Assembly: GCA_037126765.1 (NCBI GenBank)
Contig: JBBCBC010000021.1
Coordinates: 27,421,434-27,485,433 of the forward strand
Direction of reading: 5' to 3'
From: Stenogyne calaminthoides
Lineage: Eukaryota > Streptophyta > Magnoliopsida > Lamiales > Lamiaceae
DNA length: 64,000 nt
Positions 20,123 through 30,767 of this stretch are shown piece after piece. How positions within the stretch are numbered: position 1 is the first letter of the stretch; each line of letters opens with the position of its first letter. Under the pieces are notes generated by a model that worked only from the letters and a program-made list of their open reading frames with translations, did no database searches and was not told the origin of the DNA. A program made the translations under genes and the position numbers.

Positions 20123-21619
20123 GATGAACTGAAATAAACAATAATATGCATAAGCACAAATATATCACAAGGTTTGATCACATGCATCCTATTAAAATCT
20201 CAAAAAATATGAACATGCATCAGCCAACATCTCAAAACAGTTTAAATAAGCCACGTGGGGTGGGTCATTATTTAAACACATTCAAGCAGGTTACAAACAA
20301 GAACAGTTACAAACCTTTAATATCCAGATTAATAGTTGGCTCCCACTTGACCAATATAAAATTGACAGGGACTTCGGGGAAGTATGTGCATATCAATTTT
20401 ATACCTAAGTAATAACCATGATTAAATACATGATTATTATTTCGTATTGAACGAGCCTTGTGGGGAGGGTCATTGTCGCCACTAGTAATAATCCACAATC
20501 ATCCATTTGGAATTTATTCATGTGAAAGCTAACTTTTGACCGTCCCGTGGGGGGAATTTCTCCAAAAGAATTCACAAATAAATAAATCATGGAGGTCAAA
20601 ATTAATTCAATTTTATTATCCGGAATAAAATTGTCAATTAATTATTTAAACATACTTAGTAATTTTTGAAGGTGAGATTTTTCATTGGGCAACTCTCATG
20701 CAAACACATTTAAAAAAATTAAATAAAGCATAAGATAACGCAATAGTAAATCAAGCAAAGCAGAAAAATAAACATATTGGGCACAAATTATCCAATTGTC
20801 ATGGTTTGATTTTTCTTGGCTTGATCTTCAAGAAACGCCGTCTTGAATTTCTCCCACTCGATCGTCTCGAAAAGAACTCCGTCTCGAAACGCCATGCCAA
20901 GTAGCTCGCAGCCGGGATGCACGCCCTCATCCGGCCGATCACTTGCCCAAGTCAGCCTCGGTAGCCTCGGCACACCTCGGAAAGAGCCGCTTACTGTGCC
21001 TCGACACGCCTCAGGTCCCAAGCGATTACTCGTAAGCGGCGGCGTACGTGACCCGCGCACATCGCGCGCGCGGCGCCCAGCTGCCTCGCCCGTGGAACGG
21101 TAGCCAGCGTCCTTCAGCCCGTCTTGGCCTTCGCCCCCCCCTTGATCCGCTCCGGTGCGCGGTGCGCGACGATCTCCGCGCTCATTTCTCGCCTCGCCCC
21201 ATGCGTGCGTGCTGTGCTGCGTCGCGTCAGCGTCGCGCATGCCTCCTTGGCACGCGTTCATGACGACACGCCACAGACGTCCCTTGGATTCGATTTTATC
21301 CTTTAATTCTTTGTCTCCGTCCTCGTTTCCGATCCGGTTATAATTTATTTACAAAAAATAAATAAACCTAGATCTAGACTAGTCTATTACATTGATCAAA
21401 TCAAACAAATCCTAATCTACTCGTGGATTTTCTCACGAGGCAAAATGAATCCGAACGAATCGAATTAAAAATTACAATTTATATGCATGCATAAATCAAC
21501 ACATTAAATTCCATGACAATTGGATACCTGCAAAAAAGATCTAGCAATTCTACTATCCAATTTCAAATTTAATGACAGCGAATTAAATTACAATTTAAAA
21601 TTCAGAGCCCAAAACCGTG
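20123..21619 (-). other. T1 leader between primer site and gag
   Basis: A 1.5-kb leader, AT-rich except for a GC-rich block at about 20800-21290. Two copies of a sequence like GATGACCC-CCACGAGGCT (minus strand, near 20255 and 20470) form a direct repeat also present in the T2 and T3 leaders. No coding role is clear apart from the small frame listed separately. Confidence 0.7.
20788..21261 (-). CDS. GC-rich leader frame, uncertain
   Basis: An open frame of 157 codons on the element's sense strand, strikingly GC-rich compared with its AT-rich surroundings. The first 120 residues are low-complexity (Gly, Arg, Asp, Pro). The last 35 contain DGVLFET and EWEKFKTAF, and the T2 leader encodes nearly the same words at about 57310-57370. 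The upstream part differs greatly between T1 and T2, with indels. It may be an upstream ORF of the retrotransposon RNA or a captured host fragment; I cannot tell which. Confidence 0.35.
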   Translation of the reverse strand: MNACQGGMRDADATQHSTHAWGEARNERGDRRAPRTGADQGGGEGQDGLKDAGYRSTGEAAGRRARDVRGSRTPPLTSNRLGPEACRGTVSGSFRGVPRLPRLTWASDRPDEGVHPGCELLGMAFRDGVLFETIEWEKFKTAFLEDQAKKNQTMTIG

Positions 21620-21631
21620 GCTCTGATACCA
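21620..21631 (-). promoter_or_regulatory. T1 primer binding site
   Basis: On the minus strand, TGGTATCAGAGC matches initiator tRNA-Met and follows the 5' LTR end after a two-base gap. Confidence 0.92.
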
Positions 21632-21633
21632 GT

Positions 21634-23471
21634 TGTTGGGGAATAAGTTGCACAGATCTACTCGGGGTGAATATTTAAATACAAATTTAATTCTTATAAT
21701 TATTACTAGCATGAATTAATCCTATATTAATTCAAATAATAATCCAACAACAAATCATGCATATAATTAATTCACGTAAATCCTACGCATTCAGAATTCT
21801 ACGAGTTTACGTGAATTACCTCTCTTGGGCAGCGGTGATCCATTTGATTAGACTAACCAAAAGAACTTCCCAAGTATTCCCTTAATCCTTGTTCAACTAT
21901 CCGGTGGTAGGACACTTGTGAACAATTAACAAAAGGAAAGTCAATTATGTTGCACCACCTTTGTGGATTTACTAATTTTTCCTGCACATGGAATTGTACC
22001 TGGGAATGAAAGAGTCATCCCCTATTTATAGAGCATAGGTGGTCGAAATTTTGGGTAGAAAATAATGTGGGAAAATCTTTTCTTGATCTCCAAGAAATCT
22101 TGAATATATCTCATATATTCTTTTTCCCATAATTATAATATTCCACAAAATCCCACCTACTCTTTGTTATGGGATATTTTCAAAAATAATAGGCAAGATT
22201 CCAAGATTTGGATCTTCTTGAATTTATGAGATATTCTTGTATTTCAAGAAATACATATCTTCCATAATATCTTTTCAAGAAAATCAAGAAAATCTTTCTT
22301 GCCCTTTATATTTCAAAATTTTCAAAATTATCTTCATGAATAACCAAGTGGGAGATTTCTTGAATTTAATGAGATAATCTTGTATTCCAAGAATACATAT
22401 CTTCATTCCATAACAAAATTCAAAGAAAATCTTTCTCCCCTTTTATCCATAAATTTCGAAAATATTGAGGAAAAATAAGCAACAATATTTATTTTATTTT
22501 AAACACCTTTTTCAGTTATTGGACTATATGTTGGGCTACTCAGGGGGCCTTTATGAGAATTAAGATTGGACCTTCCAATGGATCTTGAATTATCAATATT
22601 GAGCCACAATATTATTCAAGCCCATAAATATTAATTAATCCCACTACATAATTAATATTGCACTATCCATCTTAACCCATATTACAGTCAATATGGCTCC
22701 CGATTATTATTTCCCGTGTTCAAGATTATCTAGCCCATTAATTAATTCAAGCCACTGAAATAGCTTTCCGTTAATTAATATCTTTTGTCCTTGGTCAAGG
22801 AACGGTTCAACATTATTATCCATACCGAAAACTAATTCCACTTGCAAGATTTGGTATGATAAATCGTATGAACCTCCCAAGGGGGCAAATCGAACAAGCG
22901 TACTTGCACACGATTCTCCGTATTAAATCTTAGCAATCACATGTGACCAATAATATTGCCCAAGATAAAAAGTATTGAATCTCGTTGATTCTCTACCCAT
23001 GATAAGTCAAAGCAATAATTACCAACCACATGTGATCCTATTTAAGGAACGAAGATTAAGAAATAACGAACCACTGAGGTCTAATTCTTCCTAGTTCAGT
23101 TCTGAAGAATTTGTCCTCTTGTAGGTCCTATTCAGTGCATCAGTCATGCACTAGTGTAATCTCTTGGTCAAGACAAGCCAATCTGAGCCTTACACTTCAA
23201 CCTTTCACGATGGGCTGTTCATTTCCATCTAGGTCGTGAATGGCATACTTTTAGTTACAAAGGACTATTAGTTTAATCTTATGTGATCTGGTATCACTAA
23301 ATTAACTACAATGTAACACGTACTCTTTAATGAACAGTTATGCAGTAAATATATGTAACATTCAATGATATTTAAAGCATCAGTGATAAACAATTTATTT
23401 CAGTAAATAAGTCTGAAATTCAGTTTTGATTATACAAAGTAAAAAGCATACTTTCCAGTATAATCCCAACA
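21634..23471 (-). repeat. T1 5' LTR
   Basis: 1838 bp, TGTTGGGATTATAC to CCCCAACA on the minus strand. The TATA box TATAAATA is at 22023-22030 (reverse). The partner LTR is 1-1265 and beyond the left edge. At 23471 it meets S3 gag sequence directly, so T1 inserted there. Confidence 0.92.
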
Positions 23472-24942
23472 AGAAGACCTTGTGAGGTTCCCCCTGGAAT
23501 GTATCCCAATCCAGCTTTTATAGTTACAAGTCTTTGATAACTCTGAATTTCATCTATCACTTTAGATGCAGAATTCAATAGAGCTAACTTTCTCTGCGCA
23601 CTATCCTCACATTTCTTTAGAGTTTCATGCTTCTCAAAGAGGTCATTGAACTCAGTTCTGATAAGTTGAATCTCTTTAGTGAATTTCTCTAATTTTCCAT
23701 TCAGGATCTCTATCACCTTCTCTTTTTCTGAGAGTTGTACTTTCAGAACATCCAGTTCATCAGTAGTTCCCATCAATTGAGAAGTGATCTCAGCATTTTT
23801 AGAGTCTTTCCACTTCAGATTCTCAGCAGTCAGTTCCTTGTTCTGCTCTTGAGTTTCAGTGAGCAGTTCTTGTAATACAAAATAGTCCTTCATAAGATTC
23901 TCAAATGAATCCATCAGGTCAAAGTTACTGTTTACAGTTGAACTTGAGAACTCATGTGCTTGTGTAGGAGCAACAACAGAGATAGAAGAATTTACCTCCT
24001 CCACAGCCATAAGACAGACATCATCACTGTCACTGTCTGAGAAAATTTCATCTGAGGAACTGGAACCTTCTTCAGAATGTTCTTCCTCTTCTGCAATCAT
24101 AGCTTTCTTGCTGGAGATCTTTATGTTTCTCTTGGCTTGTCTCTCCTTTCTTTCTTTAGCACTCAGCCCAGGACAGTCATATTGAAAGTGACCTTTCTTC
24201 TGACAGTTGTAGCATCTGTTGGTATCATCATCCTGATCACTTTCCTCCTTGGTCTTGGAGTACTTCTTCTTGGATGAGGATCCTTCAGCTTTCTGGTCCT
24301 TCCTTTTCTCAGTGTATCTGTCCTCAGCTTCTGAGTCTCTCTTGTACCTGTGATTCCTGTAATATTTCTTATATTTCCCATATCTGCTATTGAGTCTTTC
24401 AAACCTCCTTGCCATCAGTACTAGCTTATCCTCCTGCTCATCCTGATTTTTGGCAAGTGAGTTCTCAGATCATTCATGATGCTAGTGAATCTGACCTCAA
24501 GTTTGTCAATGGATTCACTATCTTCCATTTCAAAGCTATCAAACTTTCCAATAGCAACAAAAAGTTTGTTTTCCTTAATATGATCTGTGCCTTGACACAT
24601 AACAGCAAGTGTGTCCCATATTTCTTTTGCAGTTTCACAGTGAGAAATCATCCCCATAACACCATCATCAATAGTGCTATACAAAGTATCTTTAGCAATG
24701 TAGTCCAGATTGACTAACTTTCTCTAATCAGGAGTAAGTTGATCATCAGGCTTTAGAAATTCATCTCTGGGATCATTCCTCTCAGTATCAGTGATTCTGG
24801 GATTCACAACAGTAAATTTGAATGGTCCTTCAGAAACCACTCTCCACATTCTTTCATGTTTTGAATACAGATGAGCCTGCATTCTCAATCTCCATAGGTC
24901 ATAGCTCTCAACAGAGAACATAGGAAGTTTCTTAGAAGGCAT
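23472..24942 (-). pseudogene. gag: S3 gag, truncated and deleted
   Basis: The frame starts MPSKKLPMFSVESYDLW at 24942 and is homologous to the S1 gag. A premature TAG near 24724 interrupts it. Near 24466-24470 it lacks about 268 bp present in S1 (between roughly 4772 and 5042), joined at the shared triplet TCT, which shifts the frame. The zinc knuckle CYNCQKKGHFQYDC, the acidic serine stretch and the coiled coil follow. The sequence is cut by T1 after YIPGGTSQG. Confidence 0.9.
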
Positions 24943-25051
24943 GATGATAGAGCCTTGTAAAATATCAGCAAACAGATCTATTCAGTAGACCATCAAAGTC
25001 TTTCAGCAAAAAGACTATGGCTACCAAAGCAAGTGGTCAAAATGAACCACT

Positions 25052-25063
25052 ACTCTGATACCA
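25052..25063 (-). promoter_or_regulatory. S3 primer binding site
   Basis: On the minus strand this reads TGGTATCAGAGT, one mismatch from the Met-tRNA complement, directly after the LTR end. Confidence 0.8.
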
Positions 25064-25065
25064 CT

Positions 25066-27262
25066 AGTTGGTTCCGGTGCTAACGAGTCTCACACGTGTA
25101 TGGGGGGGGGGGGAATACACGTGTTCAGTGATTTTTAAAACTTTTCTTTCACTGAGGTCAGATGGGTCAGGTTATCCTGATGATTTTGCCCTGGGTCAAA
25201 GTCTACTGAGACAATGATCCTGAGCTACTTTCAGAAGCTTCAGATTAGCCCAACTGAGCCTGAGTTTATCAGAGATCCTGAGGCGCTTGGATCAGATAAT
25301 TATCTTACTGAACCCTCAGTAGAGTTAGTTCAGTTTGGTAACTATCTGTTCTAGCTACTCAAGTGTGCGGAATGGTTGGCCCTAAGTTTATACTCGTTTT
25401 AGCTTTGCTAAAAAACTTCCCTTCAATAAAACAGTGATTAAGGCTGTGATTAATTTGATGCAAGTTCAGTGGATTGGTTCCAACTGAATATCAGTGAACT
25501 ATGCTTTCAGTGAAAAACATGCAACAGATAATAATGCAGTATAGAAAGCAAAACAACACAGCAATTATAGTGGTTCAGAGACTCAAGCTCCTACTTCCAC
25601 TCTCTCTGATCTTTAGAGAAATTCCTTAACCACTTCCTAAAGTTTTCTAGATAACTCACTGTAGCTTACTCACTTTTCTACCTTGAGTTTTCTAGCTGAC
25701 TCACTGCAGCTTACTTACTCAAACACACACAAGTGTTCAGACTACCACAAGTAGCTTACTAACTTCTTCTCTAGAGTTTTCTGGCTAACTCACTGTAGAT
25801 TACTAACTTTTTACAACTCTAACTCACCAACAAAACACACACAAACTACCTTAACAAAGGGTTTGGGTTGGTTTCCAACTAGGGTGAGATATCCTTTACA
25901 ATAAGAACAATGTAAAGGCTAGGATATCTCTTCTAAGCTTTGGATATAGTGAGCTCTCTCCAATGTGAAACACTTGGGAAATTCTAGGGTTTTTTGAGCC
26001 CTTCAATTTGCAATAATATGAATGAGCTCTTGAGTTGCTTTGAAATTTCCCGTAACCTCTCAATGTAAAGGGTCACTGGTATTTATAGGCAACTTTACCA
26101 AGGTCACTCTTGAAAAACTATCTGTTGGAGGAGATAGTATCAAGGGTTTCCTCTTCTGGTGTTTGATGAACGACTATATTTAGGGTTTGAATACTCCCTT
26201 GCATGTTTTAGGAAATATGCAGTCATGTAGTCAATCACCAATTTTTTGCAATCTGGAACTTAGTACTCTCGACATGATTAGGTCTGTCGCTTTCAAATTG
26301 TCGATAAAAAGTGCTGATGTTGTCTTCCTACGATTGGTTCTTGTCTTGATGAATGTAGACAAACAAAACGGCTCTTTTTGGTCAATCTCTCTGAATGAGA
26401 CAACCTTAAACAACACTTAGACTTAGTTCCTTTTGTCTGCATATGAATGTTTTGGGCAATATCTACTTTTCTGAATATTTGTGTTTTTCTCAATTTTTGT
26501 AGTCTTCAGATAGATATTATTCAGTGCCTCTGAACATTCAGGTTATCTTTGAAGTATTGATATCTTCTTTGAGTCTTGATAACTCTTTGGGTCTTGATAT
26601 CTTGAGTCTTGATGTCATCGGTGACATCTTGAGTCTTCAATGTCTTGATGACATCTTGAGTCTTGATGTCTTGATGGCATCTTGAGTCTTCAATGTCTTG
26701 ATGACATCTTGAGTCTTGATGTCTTGATGACATCTTGAGTCTTGATGTCTTGATGACATCTTGAGTCTTGATGTCTTTAGCGACTCTTGAGTCTTGATGT
26801 CTTGATGACATCTTTGAGTCTTGATGTCTTTAGTGACATCTTGAGTCTTGATGTCTTAATGACTTCTTGAGTCTTGATGTCTTGATGACATCTTGAGTCT
26901 TGATTATCTTGACAACTTCTTGAGTCTTGATGTTTTTTGATGACATCTTGAGTCTTGATGTCTTCAAAATCTTCTTGAGTCTTGATGTCTTGATGACATC
27001 TTGAGTCTTGATGTCTTGATGACATCTTGAGTCTTGATGTCTTGACAACTTCTTGAGTCTTGATGTCTTGATGACATCTTTTGAGTCTTGATGTCTTCAA
27101 AATCTAACTTGATCTATATTTGCTGACTATACATGGTGCAGATAACTTCCTGAACAATCTATACTGAAATCTGACTCAGTCTATCAAGATTATCCTGAAC
27201 ATGTCATACTCAGGGTTTTTGGGATCTAATCAAAACTTCTTTATTAAATGCATCTCCCAACA
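25066..27262 (-). repeat. S3 5' LTR
   Basis: 2197 bp, homologous to the S1 and S2 LTRs. It starts TGTTGGGAGATG at 27262; its last base reads T rather than A. The TATA box is at 26080-26087 (reverse), the G-box hairpin at 25092-25124 with a 12-G loop, and a large minisatellite lies in U3. Confidence 0.9.
26562..27108 (-). repeat. Minisatellite, 26-bp unit, about 22 copies
   Basis: Plus-strand units read TTGAGTCTTGATGTCTTGATGACATC with variants. Since 26 is not a multiple of three, the array is open in several frames and yields repetitive HQDSRCHQDIKTQDVIKTS-like translations that are not genes. Much shorter versions of the array lie in the S1 and S2 LTRs. Confidence 0.9.
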
Positions 27263-27748
27263 GGAGATATATTCAAGATTTCTTGGAGACAAAGAAAAGA
27301 TTTTCTTCCCTATTTTCCTAGCACTAAAAATTGGCCCCACCCCCCATTCCTATATATAGGGGATGAATTTTTCATTCCCAAGTGCAATTCCATGTGTTGG
27401 AAATATTAGAAATCCACAAAGGTGGTAGCATAATATTTTTTGTTTTCTCTCTTGTTAAAATCATTCGTGCGAATCCTCCCACCGGATTACGTTCGTGGAC
27501 TTTGGGAAATATTTGGGAAGGCACTTTGGGTTGATCCATCGTCTCAAGGGTTGTCTCTACAAAAGGTATGTAATCTTGTAACTCCTAGTTCCGCATGTTT
27601 AGGATTTACGTGAATTACGTGTACGCATGTTGTTTAATTATTATGTTGAATTGATTTAGGATTAATTCATTTTAGTAATAAATTATTTAATTTGAATATG
27701 TATTTAAAATCATCTCGAATGGATCCGGGCACCCATAATTCCCCAACA
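27263..27748 (+). mobile_element. T4: 3' part of a family T LTR
   Basis: From GGAGATATATTC to CCCCAACA this matches the end of the T2 LTRs (about 56152-56631), including the Tyr-rich TATA region, AATTCCATGTGTTG and GATCCGGGCACC. No primer site follows, so this is the end of a 3' LTR. The upstream part was displaced by S3 and lies left of the window. Confidence 0.85.
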
Positions 27749-30309
27749 GCGGCGACACTACGTGTCCCTATAAAAGTCCCGTTAGATGTAGATCCGAGCA
27801 AAAGGTTTGGGCCTTAAATACTCATTGGAATGAAATCTCCGATTTACTTTTAATTTTGGTGGAAGGCATCGTTCAATTTAATGAAAATCATATTTTAGTG
27901 AGGAACTTTTAAAGTTGGGGTATTAATTGCTTAAACGAGATCCAACATGTTAATCTATATCACATTTGAGCAATTATTGGGCGTCGCCTACCCAAACATG
28001 ATATTATACGGACTAACACTTATATGGGCGCCGTCTACCCAAATAATTAATACGGTTCGACAACTATTGGGCGCCGCCTACCCAAACAATTATAATCCGG
28101 ACTATAAATGCATTAACGTATTTAAATAAACAAGTTAACAAGTGGAATTTTAATAATCATTTTAAAACCGAACTTTAAAATCCTATTTTAAATTCAATTT
28201 ACGATTATTAAATTTCAATAATCAATCCAATTAATTATAAATAAAAGTCCAACCTTTATTACTAATTCTTTTAAAAAAAAAATCTCCTTAAATTTTAGAA
28301 ATTAGATTTTATTCATTATTTGCTAGGGGCTCAAGTGCAATTTCTAAAATTTTCATGGAGGGGCCAGTTCGAAATCCAATTTACAAAACAACCCCTCCCT
28401 CATCACTGCCCAGAAACTGTCTCTCAATCGAGACAACCGAAACCAACATTCATCACCAGTTTTCAAATTCAATCCAATTCAATCACAAAACCAGTCAACA
28501 ATTGTTCTCATAAATCACCGAACGTGTTCAAGGAAGTAAAACAAACCCAACATCAAAACCAAAACACGAACCACAGTTAAGCATCAGGGTCGGGCAACCA
28601 ACCAGCGCTTGCGGTCGAGTCACCGAAGTCGCTAGGCGCGCGCGGGCGACTCGACCCCGCTATCGGGTTGAGTCCCCCTTAGGTTAGGGCCTATGACACC
28701 AGTTCAGGTCGAAACATAGGCGAAGCAAGAGAGTAGTGAAGCACACGGCGGCGCGTCGTTGTTTTCATCAAAGGAAATAGCACGCAACCCCGAGGTCAGG
28801 GCAAGGATGGTAGACACAGCGCGGAGGTGAGGTGACTCCGATTCGTCGCGAATCGCATCGAAAATGGGAGCACAATCGACAAATCGAAGATGTGCCCCAA
28901 ACTCGAAGAAAATCCGGCAAAAATCGGGTCTAAATCGGGTCGACGACGGTCATGCCGTCGCGGGTCCAAGAGCTCATATATATAGGGGAGGCCCAGCTTA
29001 AATCTTAAGCTAACCTGATTAGGAAATAAAATCACTAATCTTATAAAATAAATCTCTTAGATTTATTTCCCATATATAAAATCGTTACGGATTTAATTCC
29101 CATGTATATCAAATCTCTACAGATTTGATTCCATATATATTAAATCTTATAATAATATTCAATATATTATTATTGGGAATCCTATTTAATTAAATCCAAT
29201 TTAATTAAATATTAATAATAATTAATTCCAAATTAATCTATTATTAATTAATTCTCCATAAATTAATTATTAAATCCAATTTAACATTTAATCAACCAAT
29301 TATAATCCTTAAAAGAGAAGTACTTGTTGTGTGACCTATAGGCCCTCATATATCGAGCGATTAGTCAAACTAACGCTCTTCATTAAACCCTAGACAATAA
29401 ATCAAACATTCTCAATATATGAGGTACGTTGCGAGAAACGTGCAACTACCTGTAACTGAAACATGGGCTATCATGATTTCCTTCTTTCATTCGCGAACAC
29501 TCGATTAAGTCTTGAACATGATGAAGTGTCTATTCAAATAACTTAATCATATTATCTCTAATCACTAATTGATCATGTATGTCACACTTAGCCACAAAGT
29601 CTAAGTTGACGTGCATCGACCGATGACTTTGATCCAATTATGATGAGAAGATGAGTATTCTCTCTAAATCCATATTGAGGAATGAATCCTATTCTTGGTT
29701 CAACTACCACGCACATGCACTTCGTGATGAACCCAATCCAAGCCATATCTGCCCATGGAAGGGTGCAAGCGTCGGTCATGGTCAAAGTTCATCACTCCAC
29801 ACATGTCGTGCGTATTGACCTCAAGTCAAAGGAGTATCGCCTCGATCCCACTAACCGAGACACCCGTAGACACATATTGTGGACTTACATCAACGTTTTA
29901 TCGGATGGGTATACCAATACCCTCTATACCCTCTATACCCTCTAAGGTATTTGTGCATCCATCATGAGATACCTAGTATCTCGTAGTAAGTGAGATCTTA
30001 CTACACTCTCTAAGAGTATGATGCAGATCGCACATCAATCTCAATTGCATCATCAATATCTCATTCTTGATGATCCTTGATCGGGGCCATTTGAGAATCA
30101 TGCTTAAGTCATCTGAGTTCTCACAACCTCAATGACAGCAATAACTCATGGGGACAATTGCATGAATAAATGCAAACAATAAAACATAATATTCAAACAA
30201 GTGTATTGCCATACATTAATATTAATTGAACTATAATATTAAATCAAACTGAATATCATCGAGTATTATGTCCTTACAATAGATTGTCTCTAGGACACTA
30301 ACACTAACA
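27749..30309 (-). mobile_element. X: part of a long LTR of a third copia-like element
   Basis: Read on the minus strand it begins TGTTAGTGTCC at 30303 (or 30309, because TGTTAG is duplicated). It runs through 1.3 kb of AT-rich sequence, has a TATATATA box at about 28976-28983, then a GC-rich transcribed part and a third segment with three copies of TTGGG-tag-CG-CCCAA (27976-28095). It is cut at 27748 by T4. The right edge meets S4 gag, so X inserted there. No long frame is present. The LTR identity is inferred from the TG end, the promoter layout and its position; no partner LTR is visible. Confidence 0.6.
29050..29145. repeat. Three imperfect 31-bp units in X
   Basis: Three units of the form AATCT-TTA-GATTTATTTCCCATATATA lie in tandem upstream of the X TATA box. 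Confidence 0.55.
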
Positions 30310-30757
30310 AAATCAGCCTAGACCATCTCGTAAGGGACATTCACAACTAAAATCTGATCAGGTCAAGCTTCCTAACCAGCATGCTAAAGGTAAACTGCTA
30401 AAACCATTTGTGCAAAGAAGATATGAATCTCTTAATGGTAGCAGTCGTACCTATCCCTTTAATCAGAAATCTAGGACAGCTGCACCTGAGCCACACTGGA
30501 TTAAAGAAGACAGACGAACAAGAAAAATCCCAAGTCTTCTTATTCATCCAGTGCTCACACTCAACCATATGCTCACACTCATATACGTACTGATCAGAAC
30601 GCACATGAAGAAATGTATGATTATGTAGATGCTTATGGGAGACAAAAATCAGGCCATCTGGTCTTGATGATTACCATAGAAGTGCCCTGATTGTTTGGAT
30701 CCCGAAAGGTAACACTAACCCCCAGGACCCAATCCTACTGGGGTACCTAAAGCCTGA
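30310..30757 (+). pseudogene. gag: S4 gag, C-terminal remnant
   Basis: Out-of-frame remnants match the end of the S1 gag: the basic tail, then YVDAYGRQKSGH, and near the end GVPKA followed by TGA at 30755-30757. The stop sits where S1 and S2 have NWVPKN and TGA. Confidence 0.7.
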
Positions 30758-30767
30758 TCTGATTGTA

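Larger units (their letters stand above)
1..23471 (-). mobile_element. T1: Ty1/copia retrotransposon, interrupted by S1
   Basis: This element reads on the minus strand, with its 5' LTR at 21634-23471 and its 3' LTR running off the left edge (1-1265 visible). Its body is cut in pol by S1 (2080-16870). Joining 16871 to 2079 restores a continuous pol frame through ...KEIDDM-R-IPYAS..., the same order as in T2. On its right it abuts an opposite-face gag sequence belonging to S3, so T1 itself landed in S3 gag. The predicted right-hand TSD is 23472-23476 (AGAAG); its left partner is outside the window. Gag and pol carry several stops and at least one frameshift, so the copy is not autonomous as read. 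Confidence 0.92.
23472..27262 (-). mobile_element. S3: 5' portion of a family S element
   Basis: Minus-strand order from the right is LTR (27262 to 25066), primer site, gag. Gag is cut at 23471 by T1; the rest of the element should lie left of the window. The right end abuts T4 LTR sequence that continues as in T2 (GGAGATATATTCAAG), so S3 landed inside the T4 LTR. Its predicted TSD is 27263-27267 (GGAGA). Confidence 0.9.

Noticed and set aside
20843..21343. Several overlapping GC-rich frames on the plus strand, resembling bacterial genes
   Set aside because: They lie antisense to the T1 leader, are explained by high GC with few stops, and the block has a counterpart in T2 at the same place, so contamination is unlikely.
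26521..27100. Repetitive frames on the minus strand and a CRISPR-like look
   Set aside because: The units are contiguous 26-bp copies with no unique spacers, and the frames arise because a 26-bp repeat without stops is open in several phases. It is a minisatellite in a plant LTR.
28796..29035. 79-codon minus-strand frame beside a TATATATA box
   Set aside because: It lies in the transcribed part of the X LTR, has no recognisable domain and no conserved partner in the window.
29918..29947. CTATACCCT triplet repeat as a telomeric relic
   Set aside because: Only three 9-bp units that do not match the plant telomere TTTAGGG; it is a small tandem repeat within the X LTR.
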